Part shown: piece by piece, positions 44,896 through 54,284 of the stretch
Position numbering within the stretch: the stretch's first letter is position 1
Layout of the letters: each line of letters starts with the position of its first letter
Assembly: GCA_016124575.1 (NCBI GenBank)
Contig: WGNM01000016.1
Coordinates: 165,478-229,477 of the forward strand
Reading direction: 5' to 3'
Source: Cryomorphaceae bacterium
Lineage (GTDB): Bacteria > Bacteroidota > Bacteroidia > Flavobacteriales_D > Sanyastnellaceae
DNA: 64,000 nucleotides
Notes under the pieces: model-generated
The model's database searches: none
What the model was told of the DNA's origin: nothing
Seen by the model: only the letters and a program-made list of their open reading frames with translations
Translations under genes and position numbers: made by a program

Positions 44896-46170
44896 ATGAT
44901 CGCAGCCAACGACCCGAATATACGTTCTTGGGTAGACATTCCGGAGAACAGTGATTTCCCAATTCAAAATCTACCTTTTGGTGTCTTCAAAACCGCACAG
45001 CTATCTCCGCGCGTTGGCGTGGCCATTGGCGATCACATTGTAGATCTAAAAACACTGCATGTGCTAGGGTATATGGAAAACCTGCCTTTTGAACAATCCG
45101 ACTTCCATAGCGCATCACTCAATAAAATAATCAACCGCGGAAAAAAAGCTACACGAGAACTGCGCAATCGCCTTAGTAAACTGTTGCGATCCGATGTCCC
45201 TGACCTCAAAAACAAAGAACACCACGTAAATCAAGTCCTTGTTAAAATGAGCGATGCTCAGATGCTCTTGCCTGTTGAAATTGGTGACTACACCGATTTC
45301 TATAGCAGCATCGAGCACGCCCGCAATGTCGGCATGATGTTCCGCGACCCAGAAAACGCATTGTTGCCCAACTGGAAACATTTGCCTGTGGGATATCACG
45401 GACGATCATCATCCATCGCTGTATCTGGAGTTGATTTTCACAGGCCGAAAGGACAGACCCTGCCAGCAGGTGCTGCCGAGCCCGTGTTTGGACCTTCAAG
45501 ATTGCTCGACTTCGAATTGGAAATGGCGTTTATCACTTATCCCGGCAAGCCCCTCGGACAGTCGATCAGCACTGAAGAGGCCGAGAACTACATCTTCGGA
45601 ATGACCCTTTTCAACGATTGGAGTGCGCGCGACATTCAAAAATGGGAGTACGTTCCCCTCGGACCCTTCCTGGCTAAAAACTTCATCTCAACCATGTCGC
45701 CTTGGGTGGTAACACTCGATGCCTTGGAACCGTTTAAAGTACAAGGTCCGGAGCAAGATCCTGCTGTATTACCCTATCTGCAATACGAGGGAATGAAAAA
45801 CTACAACATCGATTTGCAAGTTGCCATCGCTCCAGAAGGAAAACAACCTACTACCATTTGCAACTCCAACTTCCGCTACATGTACTGGAACCAAAGCCAG
45901 CAATTGGCACACCATACCATTAATGGCTGCAATATAAGAGGCGGTGACGTAATGGCAAGTGGCACCATAAGCGGCAAAGAGCCAGGCAGCTACGGCTCAA
46001 TGTTGGAACTTTCTTGGCAAGGGACAAAAACCATCGCTCTCGCGGATGGTGATGAAAGAAAATTCTTGCAAGATGGCGATACGGTTATTGTAACCGGGCA
46101 AGCCAGCAACGGACAAACCCGCATTGGATTCGGGGAAGCAAAAGCCAAAATTCTACCAGCACTGAGCTAA
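44896..46170 (+). CDS. fahA: Fumarylacetoacetase
   Basis: This 424-residue enzyme hydrolyses fumarylacetoacetate to fumarate and acetoacetate, the last step of tyrosine and phenylalanine breakdown. The N-terminal SH3-like domain is followed by the catalytic domain with DYTDFYSSIEHARNVG (metal Asp and catalytic His), YHGRSSSIAVSG, DFELEMAFITYPGKPLG (Glu ligands), FGMTLFNDWSARDIQKWEYVPLG and SGTISGKEPGSYGSMLELSW. The length equals that of eukaryotic and bacterial FAH. The other homogentisate-pathway genes are not next to it. Its stop codon directly abuts the ATG of the RelA/SpoT gene. Confidence 0.97.
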   Translation: MIAANDPNIRSWVDIPENSDFPIQNLPFGVFKTAQLSPRVGVAIGDHIVDLKTLHVLGYMENLPFEQSDFHSASLNKIINRGKKATRELRNRLSKLLRSDVPDLKNKEHHVNQVLVKMSDAQMLLPVEIGDYTDFYSSIEHARNVGMMFRDPENALLPNWKHLPVGYHGRSSSIAVSGVDFHRPKGQTLPAGAAEPVFGPSRLLDFELEMAFITYPGKPLGQSISTEEAENYIFGMTLFNDWSARDIQKWEYVPLGPFLAKNFISTMSPWVVTLDALEPFKVQGPEQDPAVLPYLQYEGMKNYNIDLQVAIAPEGKQPTTICNSNFRYMYWNQSQQLAHHTINGCNIRGGDVMASGTISGKEPGSYGSMLELSWQGTKTIALADGDERKFLQDGDTVIVTGQASNGQTRIGFGEAKAKILPALS

Positions 46171-48393
46171 ATGGAACCATACGTCATCGACCCTGAAGTC
46201 GAGAAAAAAGAAATTCTTCGTCGGTATAGCGGATTGCTGCGTGCTGCGCACAGATCGAAATCAACCCAAGATAAGCGTCGCATCCGAAAAGCTTTCGATG
46301 TTTCCCTTGAAGCGCACAAAGACATGCGCCGAAAATCTGGGGAACCCTACATCTACCACCCTATCGCTGTGGCACGAATATGTGCCGAAGAGATCGGCTT
46401 AGACACAACATCTATCGTCTGTGCCCTGCTGCACGACACCGTTGAAGACACCTACATCACCCTCGAAGACATCGGCAACCTTTTTGGGTCTAAGGAGCGA
46501 ATGATCATCGACGGACTAACGAAGATAAGTGGTGTTTTCGATCAATCTTCATCGAACCAAGCTGAGAATTTCCGCAAGATGCTCTTGACTTTGAGCGATG
46601 ATGTGAGGGTTATTTTAATCAAGATCGCCGATCGCCTGCACAACATGCGCACCCTCGATCACATGAAGCGAGAGAAGCAACTGAAGATAGCAAGTGAAAC
46701 GCTTTTCATGTACGCCCCCTTAGCGCACCGACTCGGATTGTACAACATCAAAACAGAGCTGGAAGACCTCGCACTAAAATACACCGAACCAGAGCAATAT
46801 CAGGAAATAACCGACCGACTAGAAAAGACCAAAGCTGTACGAACACGTTTCATCAATAAGTTCATCGTCCCGCTTCAGAAAGCATTGGAAGGTGAGCAGT
46901 TCAAGTTTGAGATAAAAGGACGAACCAAAAGCATCTATTCGATATGGAACAAGATGTACAAGAAGAAAGTGAGGTTCGAAGACATCTACGACGTTTTTGC
47001 CATTCGTATTATCATCGAAACACCGGTTGAGAAAGAAAAGGCCGATGCTTGGAAGGTCTATTCCATCGTTACCGATTTCTATCAACCAAACCCCGACCGC
47101 TTGCGCGACTGGATATCCATTCCAAAAGGAACAGGATATGAATCTCTGCACACCACGGTGATGAGTCCGACCGGAAAATGGGTAGAAGTACAAATCCGCA
47201 GTAAGCGGATGGATGACATCGCTGAAAAAGGATTCGCCGCGCACTGGAAATACAAGTCGACCAACGAAGCCGCTGAAAACAACCTCGATGAGTGGTTGGC
47301 ACAAATCCGCGATGTACTCGAAAGCAATGACGACGACGCCCTTTCGTTTATCGACGATTTCAAATTGAATTTATTTTCGGAAGAGATTTACATTTTCACT
47401 CCCAACGGAGATCTGAAAACGCTTCCAAAAGGCTCTACTGCGCTTGACTTCGCTTTTCGCATACACTCACAAGTAGGCAGTCAGTGCATAGGGGCAAAGG
47501 TCAACCACCGACTGGTCCCGCTCAGCTACGAATTGAAGAGTGGAGATCAGGTAGAAATCATCCTTTCGAAAAAGCAAACACCAAAAACCGATTGGCTGAA
47601 CTTCGTCGTAACCGCCAGTGCCAAACAAAAAATCAAACAAGCACTAAAGGAGGAACGACGCCAAATCGCCTCTGAAGGAAAAGACATCCTCAGAAGGAAA
47701 TTTAATAGTTTGAACGTGTCGTTCTTGAGCGTGAACATCACCGAACTCGAACGACATTTCAACCTCGACTCAGCAACAGAACTGTACTACCAAATCGCCA
47801 AGGGCAGAATTGACCTGAAGAAGCTAAAGGGATTCTCTGTAGAAAACGGTCGCATTTCATTCGATAAAGCTGTAGTCCCTGTTAAAGAAGAGGCGCCAAT
47901 AAAGCAGATCTCTACCGCCCCAGGAAAGTCGGAAACACTATTGATTGGCGATGAAAACCAAAAAATGGACTTCACCCTTGCGCGCTGTTGCAACCCCATT
48001 CCCGGCGACGATGTTTTCGGCTTCGTAACGGTGAATGGCGAAATCAAAATCCACCGCATCAACTGTCCAAATGCCACTCAACTGCTATCAAATTACGCTT
48101 ACCGCGTGATAAAAGCACGATGGGCAGGAAAAGAAATGCTGCAGTTTGAAGTGGGAGTCCATTTCACCGGTATCGACGACGTCGGACTTGTTCATAAAAT
48201 CACGAATATCATTTCGGCCGACATGAACGTAAACATGAAGGCAATTTCGTTTGAGTCGAATGATGGTATTTTCGAAGGACAAGTGCGGGTGCTGGTTTTA
48301 GACACTGCCCATTTAAATACATTGATGGATAAACTGAGAAATGTAAACGGTGTGCTAACTGTGGAAAGAAGCGAGTCGACAGAAAACTCATGA
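46171..48393 (+). CDS. rsh: Bifunctional (p)ppGpp synthetase/hydrolase (RelA/SpoT homologue)
   Basis: This 740-residue protein is a long RSH enzyme. The N-terminal HD hydrolase domain has HDTVEDT at residues 88-94, and RLHNMRTL, so hydrolysis should be active. The synthetase domain follows (RTKSIYSIWNKMYKK, YDVFAIRIII, DWISIPKGTGYESLHTTVM), then TGS (IYIFTPNGDLKTLPKGSTALDFAF), a zinc-finger/helical region with RCCNPIPGDDVFGFV, and a C-terminal ACT domain. It controls the stringent-response alarmone. It begins right after the fumarylacetoacetase stop, so it may be co-transcribed with it. It is the only RSH gene in the window. Confidence 0.97.
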   Translation: MEPYVIDPEVEKKEILRRYSGLLRAAHRSKSTQDKRRIRKAFDVSLEAHKDMRRKSGEPYIYHPIAVARICAEEIGLDTTSIVCALLHDTVEDTYITLEDIGNLFGSKERMIIDGLTKISGVFDQSSSNQAENFRKMLLTLSDDVRVILIKIADRLHNMRTLDHMKREKQLKIASETLFMYAPLAHRLGLYNIKTELEDLALKYTEPEQYQEITDRLEKTKAVRTRFINKFIVPLQKALEGEQFKFEIKGRTKSIYSIWNKMYKKKVRFEDIYDVFAIRIIIETPVEKEKADAWKVYSIVTDFYQPNPDRLRDWISIPKGTGYESLHTTVMSPTGKWVEVQIRSKRMDDIAEKGFAAHWKYKSTNEAAENNLDEWLAQIRDVLESNDDDALSFIDDFKLNLFSEEIYIFTPNGDLKTLPKGSTALDFAFRIHSQVGSQCIGAKVNHRLVPLSYELKSGDQVEIILSKKQTPKTDWLNFVVTASAKQKIKQALKEERRQIASEGKDILRRKFNSLNVSFLSVNITELERHFNLDSATELYYQIAKGRIDLKKLKGFSVENGRISFDKAVVPVKEEAPIKQISTAPGKSETLLIGDENQKMDFTLARCCNPIPGDDVFGFVTVNGEIKIHRINCPNATQLLSNYAYRVIKARWAGKEMLQFEVGVHFTGIDDVGLVHKITNIISADMNVNMKAISFESNDGIFEGQVRVLVLDTAHLNTLMDKLRNVNGVLTVERSESTENS

Positions 48394-48431
48394 GATTATC
48401 CACAAGTAGCAATGTATCGCTTATAATTGAT

Positions 48432-48439
48432 TAGTTTTG
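48432..48439 (+). promoter_or_regulatory. Possible -7 promoter element of the Fur-family operon (TAGTTTTG)
   Basis: The octamer fits TAnnTTTG and lies 28 bases upstream of the regulator's ATG in a 74-base gap. A -33 TTG at the right distance is missing. Confidence 0.4.
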
Positions 48440-48467
48440 TCACTTCGTTCTAGCGAGGCACAACCCC

Positions 48468-48911
48468 ATGCAGGAGGATCTTCAGGACATCGTCAGGGAC
48501 ATCTTTTCGGCCTATTTGGAAAAACATGGCCATCGGAAAACACCCGAACGCTTTGCCATACTCAAGGAAATCTACTCTTTCGACGGACATTTCGACATCG
48601 AATCGCTTTATGTGATGATGAAGAATAAAAACTACCGCGTCTCAAGAGCTACCTTGTACAACACTGTTGAATTGCTCCTATCTTGCAATTTGGTAAGAAA
48701 ACATCAGTTTGGGAAAAACCTCGCACAGTTCGAAAAATCGCATCAAAACAAGCAGCACGACCACATTATTTTAACCGATACCGGAGAGGTGCTTGAATTT
48801 TGCGACCCACGCATTCAGCAGATCAAAGCGACTTTAGAAGACATATTCAAAATCGAGATCATGCACCATTCTCTGAATTTTTACGCTCAAAAACGAAAAT
48901 CGGATGACTGA
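48468..48911 (+). CDS. Fur-family transcriptional regulator
   Basis: This 147-residue protein is a ferric-uptake-regulator family repressor. It has the winged helix ([40 protein letters not shown]) and the metal-binding hinge and dimerisation domain ([23 protein letters not shown]). The usual C-terminal CxxC structural zinc pairs are reduced: after the single Cys in EFCDP no second CxxC is seen. I cannot tell Fur, Zur and PerR apart from sequence alone. It starts an operon with a STAS protein (eight-base overlap), purA and an OstA-like gene. Confidence 0.9.
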   Translation: MQEDLQDIVRDIFSAYLEKHGHRKTPERFAILKEIYSFDGHFDIESLYVMMKNKNYRVSRATLYNTVELLLSCNLVRKHQFGKNLAQFEKSHQNKQHDHIILTDTGEVLEFCDPRIQQIKATLEDIFKIEIMHHSLNFYAQKRKSDD

Positions 48912-49251
48912 AGAACGTTTCACCTCCCGCTCTGAACAAGAGTGCACCGTGCTTGAGCTGAAAGGCAAAATGATAGAAAATGATTCTTACGATGACCTCA
49001 TTGTTCACGTAGAAAATCAACTATCTCTAGGAAAACGCAAATTCATCATCGACCTGGGTGGACTGCGTTTGATCAATAGCAGTGGTATAAATCTGCTTGT
49101 TGGACTAATAAAAAAATTAAATGATCATTCAGCACAGGTGGTTTTTACCCGTGTGCCTGAAAAAGTATCTGAATTGCTCAATATCATCCGTCTGAATGCA
49201 GTGCTTTCTGTTCAGAATAGCATCGACGACGGAATTCAATTTCTAAACTGA
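48904..49251 (+). CDS. STAS-domain protein, anti-sigma factor antagonist type
   Basis: This 115-residue protein is a single STAS domain like SpoIIAA/RsbV. It has the [20 protein letters not shown] signature, in which Ser59 or Ser60 occupies the place of the phosphorylated serine of the D-S-S-G motif. No cognate serine-kinase (RsbW/SpoIIAB-type) gene is near, so its partner is elsewhere or its function differs. It overlaps the Fur-family gene by eight bases and is two bases from purA, so the three are co-translated. Confidence 0.88.
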   Translation: MTEERFTSRSEQECTVLELKGKMIENDSYDDLIVHVENQLSLGKRKFIIDLGGLRLINSSGINLLVGLIKKLNDHSAQVVFTRVPEKVSELLNIIRLNAVLSVQNSIDDGIQFLN

Positions 49252-49253
49252 AC

Positions 49254-50534
49254 ATGAAGGTAGATATCCTACTTGGGCTCCAATGGGGCGATGAAGGGAA
49301 AGGTAAAATCGTTGATGTTATCACCCCTGGTTACGATGTGATTGCTCGCTTTCAAGGCGGACCAAATGCAGGTCACACACTTGAATTTGAAGGACGTAAA
49401 CACGTGTTACACACCATTCCTTCAGGGATTTTTCACAACGACAAACTAAATATCGTCGGAAACGGCGTAGTAATCGACCCGATCATCTTCAAAAGAGAAT
49501 TGCTCGCTTTGCAAGAAAGGGGCGTCGACATCTACAAACAATTGCTGATTTCCCGCCGTGCTCACCTCATTCTGCCTTCCCACCGTTTGCTTGATGCTGC
49601 CTCAGAACAAGAGAAAGGATCAAACAAAATTGGCTCAACGTTGAAAGGCATTGGCCCAACGTACATGGACAAAACAGGACGCAATGGTTTGCGCGTGGGT
49701 GATGTCGTAAGTTCACGCTTTCAAGAAAAGTACGACACCCTTGTTAAAAAGCACAAGCGCATTCTCAGCCACCATGAATTCGCCTACAACTTAGACGAAA
49801 CTGAACCAGAATGGATGGAGAGCATTGCGTTTTTACGCTCTCTGACCATCATCGATAGCGAACATTACGTGAACAACGCTTTGAGCGAAGGCAAACACAT
49901 TTTGGCTGAAGGTGCACAAGGCTCTTTGCTCGATATCGACTTCGGTTCGTATCCGTTTGTAACTTCTTCAAACACCATCGCTGCAGGAGCCTGCACCGGA
50001 CTTGGAATCGCTCCAAACCGCATCGGTGAGGTGTTTGGTATTTTTAAAGCGTACTGCACTCGCGTGGGTAGCGGACCCTTCCCTACTGAGTTGAATGATG
50101 CTACGGGTGAACTTATCCGTGCTCAAGGACATGAATTCGGCGCTACTACTGGTCGTCCGCGCAGATGCGGATGGCTCGACCTACCCGCATTGAAATACGC
50201 GATCATGATCAACGGTGTTACCCGCTTGATCATGACCAAGGCCGATGTCCTCAGCGCTTTTCAAGAAGTTCTCGTTTGCACCCACTACATGCATCAGGGT
50301 GAACTTATCGATTACTTGCCGTATGACATTGAGCTCGATGAAGTTACTCCTCACTACATCTCAATGCCAGGTTGGCAGCAAGACCTAACAGGCATGCGCT
50401 CTACGGAGCAATTACCTGTTGAGCTGATCAACTATATCGACTATTTAGAAGCTGAATTGAAAGTTCCTATCACTGTTGTATCAGTTGGTCCTGACCGCAA
50501 TCAAACCATCCGCAGGACAAGCGTTTTGGCATGA
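49254..50534 (+). CDS. purA: Adenylosuccinate synthetase
   Basis: This 426-residue enzyme joins IMP and aspartate with GTP to form adenylosuccinate, the first committed step of AMP synthesis. The GTP/IMP site GDEGKGK (residues 12-18), GPNAGHTLEF, GSTLKGIGPTYMDKTGRNGLR, LAEGAQGSLLDIDFGSYPFVTSS and TTGRPRRCGWLDLP are all present, and the length is normal. It follows the STAS gene by two bases. Together with guaB it places both branches of purine nucleotide synthesis in this window, though in separate operons. Confidence 0.98.
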   Translation: MKVDILLGLQWGDEGKGKIVDVITPGYDVIARFQGGPNAGHTLEFEGRKHVLHTIPSGIFHNDKLNIVGNGVVIDPIIFKRELLALQERGVDIYKQLLISRRAHLILPSHRLLDAASEQEKGSNKIGSTLKGIGPTYMDKTGRNGLRVGDVVSSRFQEKYDTLVKKHKRILSHHEFAYNLDETEPEWMESIAFLRSLTIIDSEHYVNNALSEGKHILAEGAQGSLLDIDFGSYPFVTSSNTIAAGACTGLGIAPNRIGEVFGIFKAYCTRVGSGPFPTELNDATGELIRAQGHEFGATTGRPRRCGWLDLPALKYAIMINGVTRLIMTKADVLSAFQEVLVCTHYMHQGELIDYLPYDIELDEVTPHYISMPGWQQDLTGMRSTEQLPVELINYIDYLEAELKVPITVVSVGPDRNQTIRRTSVLA

Positions 50535-50553
50535 TTCTTATCCGCAAGTGCGC

Positions 50554-52071
50554 ATGAGAATCTTCGCTGTCATACTGCTTTTCATAACGCTCTGCAGCTA
50601 CCTTCCGGGGTCGGCCCAAGAAAAGGCGGAAGTTGAAATTCTCAACGCCAACGCCATTCTCACCGATCCCGACATCGTAGATGCCGATCGCCTCGTGGGT
50701 GATGTCAGACTCAAATACCGCAATGCCCTCATGCGCTGCGATTCCGCCTATCGTTACCCAAACGGCGATTTCGAAGCGTTCGGAAATATCGCCATTACTC
50801 AGGGTGACTCCATTCGGGTTTTTGGCGATAACCTCTTCCTCGAAAGAAACGCTAAAGAATGTCGGCTGCGCAACAACATCCGTCTGATGGATAAAGAACT
50901 TGTCCTCACTACCGATGTCTTAAACTACAACTTCGAAACCAGCGTTGGCAGCTATTTCGATGGCGGTAAAATCGTATCCACCAAAAACAAAAACGTGCTC
51001 ACTTCGCAAGAAGGGTTCTACGATTCGAAGACAGAGTTTTTCCATTTTCGCAAGAAGGTGGTAATGAAAAATCCAGAGTACACTGTCAAATCCGATACCT
51101 TAAAGTACTCAGGATCAGGTGAAATAGCATATTTCTTTGGTCCCACCTGGATCACCGCCCGCAACAGTTCCATTTATTGCATCGACGGCTGGTACAACAC
51201 AATTTCTGAAGTATGCCAATTCAGAAAAGGAGCCACCATTACTTCCGGAAGCCAGTTTCTAGAGGGTGATAGCATCCATTACCGCGGAAAAAGTGGAATC
51301 GGAGAAGTTTTTGGTAATGTGCTGATACGCGATACCACAAGTAGCTATACCATCGACGGCAACTATGGGTGGCACGACGAAATTCAAAACCAATCGCTTG
51401 TTACTGGCGCTGCGCGGATGGTGCAATATTTCGATGAAGACACCCTTTTTCTGCACGCCGATACCTTGCGAGCAGTGCCTGATAGTCTCGGTAAAACGCT
51501 CATTCGCGCCTACCAGCATGTGAAATTCTATAAGTCTGACCTGCAAGGAAAATCCGACTCGCTGACCTACAACGAAACCGATTCGCTGCTGCGCATGTTT
51601 GGAAAACCCGTATTGTGGTCAGATGGTAATCAAATTTCAGGTGAAAAAATTGATATCCGAGTGTTTGATGGGAAGATACAACGCATGGACATCTTCAACC
51701 AAGCTTTTATCATCGCTGAAGCTGCCGATAGCGCATGGAATCAGATCAAAGGGCGTGATTTGATAGGGTATTTTACGGGAAATAAACTGCAGAAAATCCA
51801 TGTCATCGGCAACGGTCAAACAATTTACTACACGACCGAAAAAAACGATGGCCAAAATAAAACCACAGGACTAAATCGTGCCGACTGCTCCGATGTCATG
51901 ATCTATATTGTTGACAATGCAATACAGCGCATCAACTTGATTTCCAAGCCGAAAGGCGCTCTTAACCCTCTTCGTAAAGTAGAATCAGAAGATCGTTACT
52001 TACTTGGCTTTTCACTTAATGAAGACAATCGTCCGACTACGCCAGAGGAAATATTCGATTGGAACGAGTAG
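50554..52071 (+). CDS. OstA/LptA-like periplasmic protein
   Basis: This 505-residue exported protein has a signal peptide (RIFAVILLFITLCSYLPGSAQ) followed by repeated beta-strand units of the OstA/LptA jelly-roll type: VDADRLVGDVRLKYRNALM, SAYRYPNGDFEAFGNIAI, VLTSQEGFYDSKTEFFHF, VKSDTLKYSGSGEIAYF. Such OstA-like proteins of Bacteroidota are thought to take part in lipopolysaccharide transport across the periplasm; at this length it is larger than E. coli LptA (185) and may form a longer bridge. I chose ATG 50554; the longer frame overlaps purA. It is probably the last gene of the Fur-STAS-purA operon and ends three bases from the convergent glyA. Confidence 0.85.
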   Translation: MRIFAVILLFITLCSYLPGSAQEKAEVEILNANAILTDPDIVDADRLVGDVRLKYRNALMRCDSAYRYPNGDFEAFGNIAITQGDSIRVFGDNLFLERNAKECRLRNNIRLMDKELVLTTDVLNYNFETSVGSYFDGGKIVSTKNKNVLTSQEGFYDSKTEFFHFRKKVVMKNPEYTVKSDTLKYSGSGEIAYFFGPTWITARNSSIYCIDGWYNTISEVCQFRKGATITSGSQFLEGDSIHYRGKSGIGEVFGNVLIRDTTSSYTIDGNYGWHDEIQNQSLVTGAARMVQYFDEDTLFLHADTLRAVPDSLGKTLIRAYQHVKFYKSDLQGKSDSLTYNETDSLLRMFGKPVLWSDGNQISGEKIDIRVFDGKIQRMDIFNQAFIIAEAADSAWNQIKGRDLIGYFTGNKLQKIHVIGNGQTIYYTTEKNDGQNKTTGLNRADCSDVMIYIVDNAIQRINLISKPKGALNPLRKVESEDRYLLGFSLNEDNRPTTPEEIFDWNE

Positions 52072-52074
52072 GTT

Positions 52075-53349
52075 TTATGCCACGTAAAGAGGCAATCCAC
52101 TCATGCGTGCTTTCACTTCATTACCAACAGCCTCAATAACCGCTTCATCATTCGGCGCAGTTACTACACGATCAATCCATTCGCTGATTTGGTTCATATC
52201 GCTTTCAACCAATCCACGCGTTGTTAGCGCCGGTGTGCCAATGCGAATTCCCGATGTCGTAAACGGCGATTGTGTATCAAAAGGCACCATGTTCTTATTC
52301 ACCGTTATGTGTGCTTTCACCAAAGCCTGCTCTGCCGCCTTTCCTGTGATGTCTTTGTTGCGAAGATCAATCAGCATGCAATGGTTATCGGTACCACCTG
52401 AGATTATCTGATATCCTCTCCCTACAAGTGCATCTGCCAAAGTGGAAGCATTGGTCATCACTTGTTTTGAATAGGTTTTGAACGACGGCTGAAGCGCCTC
52501 TCCAAAAGCCACTGCCTTTGCTGCAATCACGTGCTCCAACGGTCCACCTTGCATGCCCGGAAACACAGCAGCATCAAGCAAGGTTGTAAACGATTTCACA
52601 ATTCCTTTTGGCGTGGCATACCCCCATGGGTTCTCGAAATCTTCACCGCACATAATCAATCCACCACGTGGCCCGCGCAGCGTTTTGTGCGTTGTTGTTG
52701 TAACCACATGACAATGCTTGATTGGGTCGTTCAACAAGCCCGCAGCAATCAACCCAGCAGGGTGCGACACATCAGCCAACAATATAGCACCGTGCTTATC
52801 TGCAATGGCTCTAAATGCCGCATAATCCCAATCGCGAGAATATGCCGAGGCTCCACAAATAATCATTTTTGGCTTCACCTCAGCTGCTTTCTCAGCAACC
52901 CTATTCATATCTACCACTCCTGTTTCACGCTCTACGCCATAAAAATGCGCATCGTAAAGCTTACCAGAATAGTTCACTGGAGAACCATGTGTGAGGTGTC
53001 CACCATGCGACAAGTCAAACCCCAAAATGGCATCGCCCGGTTTTAAAATTGCGAGCATCACGGCAGCATTGGCGCTTGCTCCGCTGTGTGGCTGCACGTT
53101 TGCCCAAGTGGCCCCAAACAATTCGCAAACGCGATTTATGGCCAGCTGCTCTACTTGGTCTACAACTTCACAACCGCCGTAATAGCGCTTACCAGGAAGT
53201 CCTTCCGCATATTTATTGGTGAGCACAGAGCCCATTGCTTCCATCACCTGATTGCTCACGAAATTCTCAGATGCAATCATCTCCAATCCTTCTACCTGAC
53301 GTTTGTTCTCTTGAGAGATCAGGTTAAATATTTGCTCGTCTTTCCACAT
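52075..53349 (-). CDS. glyA: Serine hydroxymethyltransferase
   Basis: This 424-residue PLP enzyme converts serine and tetrahydrofolate to glycine and methylene-tetrahydrofolate. Typical motifs are [48 protein letters not shown], the PLP lysine in [15 protein letters not shown], and [20 protein letters not shown]. The length and ends are normal. It lies on the minus strand, five bases downstream of a small exported-protein gene with which it may be co-transcribed, and converges on the OstA-like gene with only three bases between the stop codons; no hairpin terminator is visible there. Confidence 0.98.
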   Translation of the reverse strand: MWKDEQIFNLISQENKRQVEGLEMIASENFVSNQVMEAMGSVLTNKYAEGLPGKRYYGGCEVVDQVEQLAINRVCELFGATWANVQPHSGASANAAVMLAILKPGDAILGFDLSHGGHLTHGSPVNYSGKLYDAHFYGVERETGVVDMNRVAEKAAEVKPKMIICGASAYSRDWDYAAFRAIADKHGAILLADVSHPAGLIAAGLLNDPIKHCHVVTTTTHKTLRGPRGGLIMCGEDFENPWGYATPKGIVKSFTTLLDAAVFPGMQGGPLEHVIAAKAVAFGEALQPSFKTYSKQVMTNASTLADALVGRGYQIISGGTDNHCMLIDLRNKDITGKAAEQALVKAHITVNKNMVPFDTQSPFTTSGIRIGTPALTTRGLVESDMNQISEWIDRVVTAPNDEAVIEAVGNEVKARMSGLPLYVA

Positions 53350-53354
53350 AAAAA

Positions 53355-53792
53355 TCAGCGGGGCATCGACCCCATATAAGAAACATCGACTCTGGAATTT
53401 CTCAAACCGTGGTCGAAAATAAAAGTTTGTTCTTCTTGAAATTGCCTCGAACTCTCAGCAAAAAACACACGTGTTGTTTTCACTTTTCGTGTGCGTCCGT
53501 TGTGGGTGCAAAAGTAATTCATTCGTATTTGAATTCCTCCATCCTTGTGCTGATTTGAAGAGACATAGGGGCGAATGCGCATTTTCACCGAAATCGACGT
53601 TCCTGTGCCATTGTATAGCAGCACCGGAACTGTTTTCTTTTTGCGCAAAGTCACTATTTGCGAACCTCCGCTAAAAACCCCATCCTGTGTTTTAACAGAA
53701 ATATTATCTATGGATAAGGCGATGTCATCTTGAGCAAAGCAAACAGATGTCAACAATACCCCAATGAATAAGAAAATAATTCGTTTGATCAT
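53355..53792 (-). CDS. Small exported protein of unknown function
   Basis: I do not recognise this 145-residue protein. It has a clear signal peptide ([19 protein letters not shown]) and a mature part rich in beta-strand patterns ([33 protein letters not shown]) and basic residues. No lipobox, membrane helix or sorting domain is present, so it is probably periplasmic or loosely outer-membrane-associated. ATG 53792 is chosen over a longer frame to 53822 because it begins the signal peptide. It lies five bases upstream of glyA on the same strand. Confidence 0.65.
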   Translation of the reverse strand: MIKRIIFLFIGVLLTSVCFAQDDIALSIDNISVKTQDGVFSGGSQIVTLRKKKTVPVLLYNGTGTSISVKMRIRPYVSSNQHKDGGIQIRMNYFCTHNGRTRKVKTTRVFFAESSRQFQEEQTFIFDHGLRNSRVDVSYMGSMPR

Positions 53793-53809
53793 GGCTGTTG
53801 ATTTTACTT

Positions 53810-53817
53810 CAAATTTA
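53810..53817 (-). promoter_or_regulatory. Possible -7 promoter element (TAAATTTG on the minus strand)
   Basis: The octamer fits TAnnTTTG on the minus strand and is 17 bases upstream of the small exported-protein gene that precedes glyA. TTG-like sequences lie upstream but too close (6 to 10 bases), so the -33 part is not supported. Confidence 0.35.
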
Positions 53818-53876
53818 GGCATTCAACCAAGGTTATTGAGGTATTACACGAAAAACTCAGAACGAAATTCTCAAGC

Positions 53877-54272
53877 ATGAAAGATTCTTTGAACTTTATT
53901 CTTGTCCTGCTCACGGCAGGGATTATTGTCATTTCCATTTTTGCATTCAGTAGTCAAGGTCCAGCTGTATATGATTACATGCAGATTTCAGCTGTGGAAT
54001 CCATTATTCCTGGCGGACTTGGAAGATCTCGATTACTTACTACAGATCAGAACGGGACGCTTGTTGAAAAGGAATTGAAGAATTTCTACAGCATGGTCGG
54101 AATCAATTTCGGTAACATCAGCAACAACGACGCTGTAATTATCGAGCGAGTGAATGAGTACATTGCTGAAGGATGGGATCTGGTGCACATCAATTCTGGT
54201 GTACAAAGTCCGGGTGACGGCAATTCACAAGGTATCTTTATCACACGATACGTATTCCGTCGTCCGAAATAA
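53877..54272 (+). CDS. Small membrane-anchored protein with DUF4177-like C-terminus
   Basis: This 131-residue protein begins with one hydrophobic helix (FILVLLTAGIIVISIFAF, residues 7-25), followed by a soluble domain. Near the end it has INEYIAEGWDLVHIN-like spacing (VNEYIAEGWDLVHINSG) and ITRYVFRRPK, which recall small DUF4177 proteins with a G-W-x-L-V motif; the match is by eye and weak. It is probably anchored in the inner membrane with the domain in the periplasm. It is directly followed by the DUF255 gene. Function unknown. Confidence 0.65.
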   Translation: MKDSLNFILVLLTAGIIVISIFAFSSQGPAVYDYMQISAVESIIPGGLGRSRLLTTDQNGTLVEKELKNFYSMVGINFGNISNNDAVIIERVNEYIAEGWDLVHINSGVQSPGDGNSQGIFITRYVFRRPK

Positions 54273-54284
54273 TTGAAAAGATAT

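Noticed and set aside
46819..47304. 161-residue minus-strand open frame inside the RelA/SpoT gene
   Set aside because: It is antisense to the conserved synthetase domain and shows no motif.
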